This document shows, in pieces, positions 46,285-55,053 of a DNA stretch of 64,000 nucleotides (the stretch's first letter is position 1; every line of letters starts with the position of its first letter). Where the stretch lies: the NCBI RefSeq assembly GCF_024808665.1, contig NZ_JANUBZ010000005.1:186001-250000 (forward strand), given 5' to 3'. The notes beneath the pieces were generated by a model. It saw only the letters and a program-made list of their open reading frames with translations, did not search any database and was not told where the DNA came from. The position numbers and the translations under genes are program-made. This DNA is from Mucilaginibacter empetricola (GTDB taxonomy: Bacteria; Bacteroidota; Bacteroidia; Sphingobacteriales; Sphingobacteriaceae).

Positions 46285-46979
46285 TGTCTTTTTTTAAGGG
46301 TTCTTATAATAAATCTAAGCCAAACTTTAACGCCGTAGTACTTTAATATCAGGCGGCTTTTATCTTTCTCAAATTCGGCATCTTTTATACTGCCCGATAT
46401 ACCGGTATGGTTAAAATGTGCTATAATGTATTCCTTATAAATAAACTGAATGTCTTTGTCTTTCCAGCAGTACATATTTAAAACATTGTCGGCAACAACC
46501 TTGTAACGGGTATCAAAAGTATATTTATTGAATACGGCGGCGGGGTAAATAATAGCTTGGTGAAAAAGACCGTGTTTTGCCATTTGATACGGGCTTAATT
46601 TCCCCGAACGTTTTACGCCTCTAGTGAATACATTGGCATAGTAAATAGCGTTTTTATCTTTAAGCTCAAAAGCCAGGGTCGAAAACTCGTCGTACAATTC
46701 ATCATCAGCCCCTAAAAAATAAACCCACTCGCCGGTTATTTTTTTCAAGGCTTTATTCATGGCATCGTAGATCCCTGTATCAGGCTCACTAATCCAGTAA
46801 TATATTTTATTTAAGTTTGCCTTGATAATGTCAACGGTTCCGTCAGTGCTGTTTCCGTCGATAATAATTATTTTCAGCGCCGGATATTTTTGGCGATAGA
46901 TACTGTCGAGACACATTTGCAGGGTATCGGCAGCGTTATAGGTAACAATAATTATGGAGATTACAGGTGATTGATCCAC
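46281..46979 (-). CDS. Glycosyltransferase family 2 (WcaA-like), opposite strand
   Basis: The 232-residue GT2 protein begins at GTG 46979. VISIIIVTYNAADTLQMCLDSI, KIIIIDGNSTDGTVDII and YFLGADDELY give the usual GT2 signature with ADD as the metal motif. The sequence ends in basic residues. It is the only minus-strand gene in the transferase block, overlapping the preceding plus-strand gene by 4 bases. It is divergent from the gene at 47043. Separate regulation or later insertion into the cluster is possible. Confidence 0.9.
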   Translation of the reverse strand: MDQSPVISIIIVTYNAADTLQMCLDSIYRQKYPALKIIIIDGNSTDGTVDIIKANLNKIYYWISEPDTGIYDAMNKALKKITGEWVYFLGADDELYDEFSTLAFELKDKNAIYYANVFTRGVKRSGKLSPYQMAKHGLFHQAIIYPAAVFNKYTFDTRYKVVADNVLNMYCWKDKDIQFIYKEYIIAHFNHTGISGSIKDAEFEKDKSRLILKYYGVKVWLRFIIRTLKKRH

Positions 46980-47042
46980 TTTTTAAAATTAGTTTTCGAA
47001 GATCGTTTTAATTGTTATTATACGATAATTTAAAATAGAAAT

Positions 47043-47987
47043 ATGTTCAAAAAAAAGAGTTTGCCAGCTAAGTTGTGGCTTAAATATTCCGATCGTAATC
47101 AATACAAACAGTATAAATGGGAATCAAAAAATTACGAGCTGCATGAACTCTCTTTATATTTAACGGGCGACGACAGGCTCAATACTGCCGAAAAAATACT
47201 TGAATTTACTAAGACTAATAAAGAACTTAACATTAATCACAGTGGTAACATTGGCGATGTTGTTTATGCACTGCCTACCATAAAAAGAATTTACGAGTTA
47301 ACCGGCGTAGCTATCAATTTATACCTTAAACTGGGCAGGCCGCGTGTGCTTCCTCAATACATGTCGCACCCTTTAGGTAACGTAATGTTGAACCAAAAAA
47401 TGGTTGATATGCTAACTCCGTTGCTGAATGCCCAGACTTACATCAAAAAATGCGAAGTTTATAACGGGCAATTTATTCATATTGATCTGGATATCTTTCA
47501 TTCGCAAGCTATTCCGCTTGATAAGGCAAATATTGCGCGCTGGTGCGGATATACGACAGGTGTAACCCCCGAATTGCACAAACCCTGGATTAATGTTACT
47601 CCTAATGATGCCTATAAAGACAAAATAGTAATTGCAAGGAGCGAACGATACCGTAACTCATCCATTGATTATTCTTTTTTGAAGCAATACAATAACCTGG
47701 TGTTTATAGGCATTAAATCAGAATATCAGGATTTGTGTAAATATGTACCGGATGTGCAATGGCAACAGGTAGATGACTTTTTGGAGCTTGCTCAAATTAT
47801 TGCAGGCAGCAAATTTTTTATTGGCAATCAATCATTCCCTTTTTCTATTGCCGAAGGTTTAAAAGTGCCGAGGATTCTAGAAGCGTATTACGAAATTCTG
47901 AATGTTATCCCCGAAGGAGACAATGCTTATGACTTTTTCTTCCAGGCGCATTTTGAATCGATAGTAAAACAATTGGCAAACACCTGA
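47043..47987 (+). CDS. GT-B-like protein, possible glycosyltransferase of unassigned family
   Basis: The 314-residue protein has no family I can name. LNINHSGNIGDVVYALPTIKRIYELTG resembles the GxGD(x)lxxlPti N-terminal loop of GT9 heptosyltransferases. SKFFIGNQSFPFSIAEGLKVPRILE near the C-terminus is like the nucleotide-sugar end of GT-B enzymes. The N-terminal 65 residues (aromatic, Lys-rich) are extra. The GT9 gene starts 24 bases downstream, so both are in one transcript. Function in LPS core or capsule assembly is inferred from position. Confidence 0.65.
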   Translation: MFKKKSLPAKLWLKYSDRNQYKQYKWESKNYELHELSLYLTGDDRLNTAEKILEFTKTNKELNINHSGNIGDVVYALPTIKRIYELTGVAINLYLKLGRPRVLPQYMSHPLGNVMLNQKMVDMLTPLLNAQTYIKKCEVYNGQFIHIDLDIFHSQAIPLDKANIARWCGYTTGVTPELHKPWINVTPNDAYKDKIVIARSERYRNSSIDYSFLKQYNNLVFIGIKSEYQDLCKYVPDVQWQQVDDFLELAQIIAGSKFFIGNQSFPFSIAEGLKVPRILEAYYEILNVIPEGDNAYDFFFQAHFESIVKQLANT

Positions 47988-48011
47988 AAAACGATATAAA
48001 GAAAAATATTT

Positions 48012-49154
48012 ATGGGAAACCAAAATCGTAACTTATTCAGGTTAACGCGCTTTATACTGCTTAAACTCCCTTTTCTTTTTAAGTTTTTGGCAAAGTTTCG
48101 CCAGCAAAAAAGAAACAAACGTTTGCTGATTATTAAAACTGATGCTATTGGCGATTATATCCTTTTCAGAAACTTTATTGAAATTGTAAAGAAATCTGAA
48201 AAATATAAAGACTATCAGATTGACGTGTTGGGAAATACCTCATGGAAAGATATCGCATTAAAATACGATGTGGACTTTGTTGGCGAGTTTTATTTTGTCA
48301 GGCCCGATCCGCTTTATGATGCCCCATCAGAAGCTTTAAAACTAGGGTGGCAGCTATTTAAAAATAATTATAATGAGGTTTTGATGCCTTCATCTACCCG
48401 TACTTTTATTACCGACGGCCTTGCGGCATTAACGGCTGCAAAGCAAATTATTGGTTTTGAAAGCGATAATGAAGGTATTAATCCCAAGTACAAAGTAAAA
48501 ACAGATAAATTTTATACTACCAAACTCACGCTACCCCCGTCTGTTTTTTTTGAGTTTGACCGCACTAAATTTTTCTTCGAAAAGGTGCTCAATTGTAATA
48601 TTCCGCTCAATGGTCCGTATATTAAGGTAAATGCAGATAGCCGGCAGGGAATTGTAATTGTAATAAGCGCTGGCGTTGCCAAAAGGTGCTGGCAGCCCGA
48701 AAAGTTTAACGATTTAATAAAACGGGTTCTGCTGAACACTGCACAAACTGTTTACCTGGAAGGTAGTGTTATTGATATGGCGTTTGATGATGATTTAAGT
48801 CAACATCTGCAATCGGGCCGTTTGGTTAATTTAATGGGTAAAACCACGTTGCTGCAATTAATTGATCTGGTGGGCAGCTCTTCGCTGGTAATAGCAAATG
48901 AAACAAGTGTTAGCCACATGGCTGCGGCCACGCAAACTAAATCGGTTTGCATAGTGGGTGGGGGGCATTTTGATCGGTTTTTACCTTATCCACCGGGCAA
49001 CCCCAATGGCCCAATATGCGTATTTGAGAAAATGGAATGTTATAACTGCAACTGGCTATGTAAATTCACCATCAGTAAAAATGAACCTTTCCCTTGTATA
49101 GGTAATGTAAGTTTAGATGCTGTTTGGCAACAGGTACAGCTATTTATAAAGTGA
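48012..49154 (+). CDS. Glycosyltransferase family 9 (heptosyltransferase-like)
   Basis: The 380-residue cytoplasmic GT-B enzyme shows RLLIIKTDAIGDYILFRNFIEI, the GT9 opening, then ISAGVAKRCWQPEKFNDLIKRV and SSLVIANETSVSHMAAATQTKSVCIVGG, which match the donor-binding end of ADP-heptose transferases. A Cys-rich stretch (MECYNCNWLCKF) near residue 345 is unusual and could bind a metal, but is seen in some Bacteroidota GT9 proteins. It is cotranscribed with the GT-B-like gene and followed by a stem-loop. Confidence 0.9.
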   Translation: MGNQNRNLFRLTRFILLKLPFLFKFLAKFRQQKRNKRLLIIKTDAIGDYILFRNFIEIVKKSEKYKDYQIDVLGNTSWKDIALKYDVDFVGEFYFVRPDPLYDAPSEALKLGWQLFKNNYNEVLMPSSTRTFITDGLAALTAAKQIIGFESDNEGINPKYKVKTDKFYTTKLTLPPSVFFEFDRTKFFFEKVLNCNIPLNGPYIKVNADSRQGIVIVISAGVAKRCWQPEKFNDLIKRVLLNTAQTVYLEGSVIDMAFDDDLSQHLQSGRLVNLMGKTTLLQLIDLVGSSSLVIANETSVSHMAAATQTKSVCIVGGGHFDRFLPYPPGNPNGPICVFEKMECYNCNWLCKFTISKNEPFPCIGNVSLDAVWQQVQLFIK

Positions 49155-49166
49155 TGTAAACAATTG

Positions 49167-49210
49167 TAGCTAACGGTAAACAAATTACTGTTAGCTTTGC
49201 CTTTTTATTT
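49167..49210 (+). terminator. Stem-loop terminator after the GT9 gene
   Basis: AGCTAACGGTAA (49167-49178) pairs with TTACTGTTAGCT (49184-49195), 11 of 12, followed by a T-rich tract. A TAGCTTTG box (49191-49198), exact for the -7 consensus, overlaps the second arm and may start the ABC gene. Confidence 0.65.
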
Positions 49211-49220
49211 TTAATATTTA

Positions 49221-51059
49221 ATGAAGACATATTTCCGGCTGCTTTCTTTTGCAAAACCAATTGAAAAATTTGCTATCCCATATATCCTTTATACCTTATT
49301 ATATGTTCTTTTCAGCTCAATGATATATCCATTGCTGATACCATTATTAAATACGCTTTTTATTAATACCAGTGCATGCGCAACAGCAGCAGCTCAGTTA
49401 ACACCCAAGCCTCATTCTTTTGTTGACATAACCGGGTGGTTTAAATATTACATGGACTATTTTGTAAATGTTGAAGGTCCGTGGGGAGCATTGAAATTTG
49501 TATGTTCAACCATTATTTTTACCATGGTAATTGGGAACCTGTGCAGGTATCTTTCTGCCCGTACTATGGAAAATCTTCGGTTGCATACGCTGCTTAACTT
49601 GCGCCGTTCTGTTTTTAATAGCGTAATGGATATGCACCTCGGTTATTTTAGCAATCAGCGCAAAGGCGATATTATTTCAAAAATAGCATCTGATGTTCAG
49701 GTGGTTCAATTTTCGGTTACCGCCACCTTGCAGGTTGTTTTTAAGGAGCCGGCGCAGATGATCTTCTTTTTGATAATGTTATTTGCCATTTCGGTAAAGC
49801 TAACCATAGGCGCATTCCTGGTGGTTCCGGTTTCGGCGTTTATCATTTCAAAAATTGTAAAGCGGTTAAAATCGCAGGCAATTGCAGCGCAGCAAACATA
49901 TGGTACTATGATTAGCTATCTGGATGAAGCACTTTCTGGTGTTAAAATAGTTAAAGCCTTTAATGCAACCAACTTTATAAAGAGCCGTTTTGATGCCGAA
50001 AATGTGCGGTACTCAAAAATATTGCGTTCCATGGCCAAGCGTCAGCAATCGGCCTCGCCGGTATCCGAAACGTTAGCTATCATCATGATATCCTGTATTG
50101 TGCTTTATGGCGGCTATTTAATTCTTAACAAAAAATCAGACTTAAGCGGCGCTCAATTTATTGCCTACATTGCTATTTTTTCACAGTTGATGAGGCCTGC
50201 AAAAGCCATCTCCGATTCTTTCAGTAATATCCACTCAGGTATTGCCGCGGGTGAGCGTGTACTGGCTTTAATCGATCAAAAGCCTTCAATTGTTGATGCA
50301 CCTGATGCCGTACCTGTTAAAGATTTTAAAGAGAGCCTGGAATTGAAAAATGTTTCATTCGCTTATGAGGATAAAATAGTTTTAGCCGACGTTAATTTAA
50401 CTGTTCCCAAAGGAAAAACAGTTGCCCTTGTTGGCCCATCGGGTGGTGGTAAATCAACATTAATTGACCTGCTGCCCCGGTTTATTGAGCCACAAACAGG
50501 CGAAGTATTGGTTGATGGTAAAAATATACAATCGGTAACTACAGATTCATTAAGGGCGTTAATGGGTATAGTTAATCAAGAGTCCATTCTGTTTAACGAT
50601 ACCATTTTTAATAATATCGCCTTCGGCAAAACAAACGTATCAAAAGAAGATGTGGAAGCCGCAGCACGAATAGCCAATGCACACAATTTTATTATTGAGA
50701 CTGACAAAGGGTATGATACCAATATTGGCGACCGCGGTACGAAGCTTTCTGGTGGTCAGCGGCAAAGGATCTGTATTGCCAGAGCTGTGCTGAATAACCC
50801 ACCAATTATGTTGCTGGATGAAGCTACTTCGGCTTTGGATACCGAATCTGAAAAATTGGTTCAGGAGGCCTTAAATAACCTCATGAAAAACCGTACATCA
50901 CTTATTATTGCCCACCGTTTAAGCACCATCCAAAATGCCGATATTATTGTGGTATTAGAAAATGGAAAAATAGTTGAACAGGGCAATCACCTCGAGTTGA
51001 TTGCTAATAATGGTTTATACAGAAGATTGATAGATATGCAGACTTTTAACGCTGATTAA
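49221..51059 (+). CDS. MsbA-like ABC exporter (membrane domain fused to ATPase)
   Basis: The 612-residue half-transporter has six membrane segments in residues 1-330 and an ATPase domain after about residue 360. Walker A is GPSGGGKST near 405-413, the Q-loop is in GIVNQESI, the signature is LSGGQRQRI, Walker B is MLLDEATSALD and the H-loop is IAHRLSTI. Homodimers of this class flip lipid A-linked core or other lipids and glycolipids. It lies directly after the GT9 gene and before another transferase, so export of the product of this block is likely. Substrate is an inference. Confidence 0.93.
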   Translation: MKTYFRLLSFAKPIEKFAIPYILYTLLYVLFSSMIYPLLIPLLNTLFINTSACATAAAQLTPKPHSFVDITGWFKYYMDYFVNVEGPWGALKFVCSTIIFTMVIGNLCRYLSARTMENLRLHTLLNLRRSVFNSVMDMHLGYFSNQRKGDIISKIASDVQVVQFSVTATLQVVFKEPAQMIFFLIMLFAISVKLTIGAFLVVPVSAFIISKIVKRLKSQAIAAQQTYGTMISYLDEALSGVKIVKAFNATNFIKSRFDAENVRYSKILRSMAKRQQSASPVSETLAIIMISCIVLYGGYLILNKKSDLSGAQFIAYIAIFSQLMRPAKAISDSFSNIHSGIAAGERVLALIDQKPSIVDAPDAVPVKDFKESLELKNVSFAYEDKIVLADVNLTVPKGKTVALVGPSGGGKSTLIDLLPRFIEPQTGEVLVDGKNIQSVTTDSLRALMGIVNQESILFNDTIFNNIAFGKTNVSKEDVEAAARIANAHNFIIETDKGYDTNIGDRGTKLSGGQRQRICIARAVLNNPPIMLLDEATSALDTESEKLVQEALNNLMKNRTSLIIAHRLSTIQNADIIVVLENGKIVEQGNHLELIANNGLYRRLIDMQTFNAD

Positions 51060-51220
51060 CAGTGTGTAACAAAAAAGTTTCATCATTAAATATTCTGTTT
51101 TCCCTGCATTTGGCTGGCTTATAGCCGTATTGAATAATCTAACAATATTGTTACCTTATTTTTATACGTTTCCGTTAAACTTTCAGTTTTATTTGGAGTT
51201 TAACTGTAAAACCAACAGCT

Positions 51221-52201
51221 ATGCCCCAACTTTACCATACCCCATATCAAACAAAATCGGCAGTATTGTTTGTTATTTTTAATAGGCCTGCTACTACAGA
51301 AAGAGTGTTTGAGCAGATAAAAATTGCCCGACCAAAGCGCTTGTATGTGGCAGCTGATGCGCCGCGTGAAGGGGTTGAATCGGATAAGTTGTTGTGTAAA
51401 CAAACCAGAGATATAATTAAAGGTATTGATTGGGAGTGCGAGGTTAAAACACTTTTTAATAAAAAAAACAAAGGCTGTAAAGATGGTGTTTCATCAGCTG
51501 TTGATTGGTTTTTTGATCAGGAAGAAGAAGGGATAATTTTAGAAGATGATTGCCTGCCGGCAAATAGCTTTTTTAGATTTTGCGACACATTGCTCGAAAA
51601 ATATCGCGATGATGCACGTATAAGGCATATTACCGGTTGCAATTTGCAGCAAGGAAAAAAATGGGGAAACGCTTCTTATTATTTCTCAAACAGAACACAT
51701 GTATGGGGATGGGCAGGATGGAGAAGAGTTTGGAAAGAGTATGATAAAAACCTTTCTAATTACAATGAAAGTGATGTTAGAGAGCAAATAAGCAATATTT
51801 ACAGTGATAACCTGGTAGTTGATAGTTGGGTCGAGATTTTTAAAGGTCTTAAAGCTGGCAAAATTAACTCATGGGCTTATCCGCTTGATTTTATTAACTT
51901 TTTCAATAACGGGCTCAACATCATCCCCAATGAGAATTTAATTTCCAATATCGGTTTCGGTGCCAGCGCAACCCATACCATTAGTGAGGATGATGTATTT
52001 GCTAATGTACCCCTCGCTGTAATAGACGAAATAACACATCCCGTTTTTATTGTACCCGAAAAACAAGCTGACCTCTTTATTCTTAATATCGATTTTAATG
52101 TTGAAAAGAGAAGAAAGAAAGAGAACTCGTTAAGAAGAAGACTTAAAAGGTTTGCAAAATCAATGCTTAAGCAAGCCGCAACATTTAGTTTTTTAAGTTA
52201 A
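51221..52201 (+). CDS. Nucleotide-diphospho-sugar transferase family protein
   Basis: The 326-residue protein has SAVLFVIFNRPATTERVFEQIKIARPKRLYVAADAPR, then EEEGIILEDDCLPANSFFRFCDTLLEKY, where EDDC is the likely metal site, and a Trp-rich THVWGWAGWRRVW stretch. These features belong to the hemolysin-activation or nucleotide-sugar-transferase GT-A group found in O-antigen loci. The C-terminus is basic. It is separate from the ABC gene by 161 bases and ends at a strong shared terminator. Confidence 0.85.
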   Translation: MPQLYHTPYQTKSAVLFVIFNRPATTERVFEQIKIARPKRLYVAADAPREGVESDKLLCKQTRDIIKGIDWECEVKTLFNKKNKGCKDGVSSAVDWFFDQEEEGIILEDDCLPANSFFRFCDTLLEKYRDDARIRHITGCNLQQGKKWGNASYYFSNRTHVWGWAGWRRVWKEYDKNLSNYNESDVREQISNIYSDNLVVDSWVEIFKGLKAGKINSWAYPLDFINFFNNGLNIIPNENLISNIGFGASATHTISEDDVFANVPLAVIDEITHPVFIVPEKQADLFILNIDFNVEKRRKKENSLRRRLKRFAKSMLKQAATFSFLS

Positions 52202-52257
52202 AAAACATTTTAACAGCTTTAAAGCTGTGGACTTTATCATTTAATTTATTGAAAATA

Positions 52258-52294
52258 AAAAAATCCCGACGCTTATCAGACGTCGGGATTTTTT
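52258..52294 (+). terminator. Bidirectional intrinsic terminator
   Basis: AAAAAATCCCGACG (52258-52271) pairs perfectly with CGTCGGGATTTTTT (52281-52294). It lies between convergent genes, so it serves both strands. Confidence 0.93.
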
Positions 52295-52311
52295 GTTATA
52301 TACAATTTATA

Positions 52312-52974
52312 TTATTGGAACTTAAATCCTAAACCAATTTGCCAGGTTTCATTGCGGTAGCCCGGAATGTAATAACTGTTATCATTAGTTTCCTGTAAAT
52401 CATAAGTATACCTGAAACGTAATTCAACATTTCTGTTCAAATCAAATCCAACACCAACTACACCACCCAAAACAGGGCTGTCGGAGGTAGTACTATAATT
52501 TTGCTGTGCGGTTTGTGTAAATCCATCGCCATAGGTATTGCTGGTTGATATCGGGAACGAAATTTGTGGACCGATTACAAAATTTACAAATGGCGATAAG
52601 CGGAATTTAGCTAACAAAGGCACATCTATAAAATTGGCACGCTGGGTAAAAGTACCATCGCTGGTTTGAGCGGTATACCCTTTTTGTGAAAACAATACTT
52701 CGGGTTCAAACGATAATGGGTATGCAATAGGCACATCTAAAGTTAAACCAACATTGAACGCCGCTATTGATCCCATTGTGAAATTTGGGTTATAAGCGCT
52801 ATAAGCATCAGCTATATTCAAGCCTCCGGCTATACCTACTCTTACTTTATAGAAATCGTCGGACTGACGGCGTGGTGGCGGGCGTCTAACCGGACGGGGG
52901 CCATAATAATAACCTTGTGCGCTCACTGAGCCTGCAACGAACAGGCATATAGCAAAAAAGATAATTTTTTTCAT
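52312..52974 (-). CDS. Outer-membrane beta-barrel protein
   Basis: The 220-residue protein has a signal peptide (MKKIIFFAICLFVAGSVSAQ) starting at ATG 52974; an earlier in-frame ATG at 52998 adds eight residues and is less likely. A Pro/Arg-rich segment follows (YGPRPVRRPPPRR), then amphipathic strands ending in an aromatic residue (WQIGLGFKFQ), the usual end of an outer-membrane barrel. It matches the PorT/OMP_b-brl_2 type. Its role is unknown. Confidence 0.88.
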   Translation of the reverse strand: MKKIIFFAICLFVAGSVSAQGYYYGPRPVRRPPPRRQSDDFYKVRVGIAGGLNIADAYSAYNPNFTMGSIAAFNVGLTLDVPIAYPLSFEPEVLFSQKGYTAQTSDGTFTQRANFIDVPLLAKFRLSPFVNFVIGPQISFPISTSNTYGDGFTQTAQQNYSTTSDSPVLGGVVGVGFDLNRNVELRFRYTYDLQETNDNSYYIPGYRNETWQIGLGFKFQ

Positions 52975-53154
52975 ACAATATTTGTTTAATATACCCATAG
53001 AGTGAAATTTGATAAAAAGGTTTATTCGTAACCTTATTTTTTAATTGTTGTTTCACTGGTAACGTGACTATGAGGCGTTTAGTTTGTGATATTTTCTTTA
53101 CAAAGAATCAACCCGTCTTAATAAAAAAAGCATGCGTTGAAAATAAGATTAAGC

Positions 53155-53162
53155 TACATTTG
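53155..53162 (+). promoter_or_regulatory. -7 box directly before the GH3 start codon
   Basis: TACATTTG matches TAnnTTTG and ends four bases before the ATG at 53167; a TTG lies 15 bases upstream (53137-53139). If used, transcription would begin at or near the start codon, giving a leaderless message. Confidence 0.45.
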
Positions 53163-53166
53163 GACT

Positions 53167-54891
53167 ATGAAAATATCTAAGAGGCTCATCAAATGTGCTT
53201 TTATAATTATACTAAGTGTTATTTCGTTAAATGTTTTTGCACAAAAAGATGATTTTATAGAATCATTAAATCATCAAAACCACTGGGTCGACTCCGTTTT
53301 CAAAAAAATGAACCGCCGGAAAAAGATAGCACAGCTATTTTTTGTACGCGCACATACCAATAAAGGACTGGCTTATGAAGACTCGGTTGCAAAGGTAATT
53401 AGTGATGAGCAGATTGGTGGTCTGGTGTTTTTTCAGGGAGGCCCGGTGCGGCAGGCAAACTTAATTAACCGGTATCAAAAATTGGTTAACGTGCCACTTC
53501 TTATCGCGATGGATGGTGAGTGGGGCATAGGTATGCGGTTAGATTCAACGGTTTCTTATCCTTACCAAATGACACTTGGCGCTGTGCAGGATAATAAACT
53601 GATTTACAAAATGGGGCAGGAAGTTGCTTATGATTTTAAGCGACTGGGTATGCAAATGAATTTTGGGCCCGATATGGATATCAACAATAACCCGAATAAC
53701 CCCGTGATTAACTATCGCTCGTTTGGCGATAATAAATATAACGTAGCCGCAAAAGGTATAGCCTACATGAAAGGTATGCAGGATGCCGGACTTTTAACCA
53801 CCGCAAAACACTTCCCAGGTCATGGCGATACCAATGTCGATTCGCATCTTGATTTGCCTTTATTGCCATTTACCCGCCAGCGATTGGATTCATTGGAAGA
53901 ATATCCCTTTCGCGAGGCAATAAAAGCCGGCATCAGCGGTGTGATGATTGCACATATGGATATACCAGCGTTGGACAGTACAAAAAAACTGCCCTCAACC
54001 TTATCCAGAAAAATTGTAACCGGCGTGCTGAAAGACTCTTTAGATTTTAAAGGACTGATAGTGTCCGATGCGATGGAGATGAAAGCCGTTACCAGATACT
54101 TCCCTAAAGGAGAAGCCGACGTAAAAGCGTTTTTGGCAGGAAATGATGTTATTGAGCTGTCTGAAAATTCAGAGCTGGCTATAAAGCTTATCCGCAAGGT
54201 GGTACGCAGGGATCAAATTTCTGAAGCAGAATTTAACGCCCGCGTAAAAAAAATACTGGCTGCCAAATATTGGGCTGGCCTAAATAAATACGAGGAGGTC
54301 TCGACCGATAATTTAGTTCGGGATCTTAATCGCCCGGCTACAGCCGAATTGGTGCAGCAGTTGAGCGATGCGGCAGTGACACTGTTAAAAGGAACCGGCA
54401 CCTCATTACAGATGGATGCCTTGCAACGGACTGCTATTGTAAGTATTGGAGTTGATAAGCCTACCGTTTTCCAGCAGGAAATGGCCAGGGCATATCCAAT
54501 CAGCAATCTATTTACAGTAGGGAAAGATGCCCCCGAAAGCGAATTAAAGGCATTACTGCAAACTTTACAACAATTTAGCCAGGTATATATAAGTATAAAC
54601 GATACCCGCCTGCGCCCTACCAGTAAACTGGATTATAGCAATACCGTTAAAAATTTTATAAGCTCAGTTGCAGCCAATAATAAAGCTGTTATCACCGTTT
54701 TCGCCAACGCGTATACTATAGCCGGACTACCCGGAATTGAAAAATGTGGAGCATTGCTGGCCTGCTACCAAATGACCGACGATTTACAACGCGCCGCCGT
54801 AAAGGTGATAACCAGGCAAATGAAGCCCGAAGGAAGACTGCCCGTAACCGTGAATTCTTTGTTCACAACTGGTTTAGGACTGAGGCTTTAA
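53167..54891 (+). CDS. Glycoside hydrolase family 3, beta-N-acetylhexosaminidase (NagZ-like)
   Basis: The 574-residue protein has a signal-like segment (RLIKCAFIIILSVISLNVFAQ). The GH3 N-terminal barrel has the NagZ motif KHFPGHGDTNVDSH (from K214), whose Asp-His pair supplies the acid/base, and the nucleophile region LIVSDAMEM with D301. The remaining C-terminal 200 residues are a shortened GH3 second domain. NagZ enzymes remove N-acetylglucosamine from muropeptides; the signal suggests a periplasmic form. I chose ATG 53167 over TTG 53137. The nearby BadF-type kinase at 6060 could act on released amino sugars, but it is far away. Confidence 0.92.
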   Translation: MKISKRLIKCAFIIILSVISLNVFAQKDDFIESLNHQNHWVDSVFKKMNRRKKIAQLFFVRAHTNKGLAYEDSVAKVISDEQIGGLVFFQGGPVRQANLINRYQKLVNVPLLIAMDGEWGIGMRLDSTVSYPYQMTLGAVQDNKLIYKMGQEVAYDFKRLGMQMNFGPDMDINNNPNNPVINYRSFGDNKYNVAAKGIAYMKGMQDAGLLTTAKHFPGHGDTNVDSHLDLPLLPFTRQRLDSLEEYPFREAIKAGISGVMIAHMDIPALDSTKKLPSTLSRKIVTGVLKDSLDFKGLIVSDAMEMKAVTRYFPKGEADVKAFLAGNDVIELSENSELAIKLIRKVVRRDQISEAEFNARVKKILAAKYWAGLNKYEEVSTDNLVRDLNRPATAELVQQLSDAAVTLLKGTGTSLQMDALQRTAIVSIGVDKPTVFQQEMARAYPISNLFTVGKDAPESELKALLQTLQQFSQVYISINDTRLRPTSKLDYSNTVKNFISSVAANNKAVITVFANAYTIAGLPGIEKCGALLACYQMTDDLQRAAVKVITRQMKPEGRLPVTVNSLFTTGLGLRL

Positions 54892-55053
54892 CCAATAGTT
54901 GAGTGTTTAACTGTTTCTCATAGCTATGTAATATTTGCAGCCGGCTGATAATCAAAACTATTAGTAATTTTATTTGTGTATAATGATTGTTAACTTACGT
55001 TAATAATTTTTCTTTTCTAAGTGTTTTTTGTTTAACTCTCAAACCTTTAAATC

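Noticed and set aside
53820..54197. 125-codon minus ORF over the GH3 catalytic region
   Set aside because: It mirrors the KHFPGHGD and SDAMEM region of GH3 and has no signals of its own.
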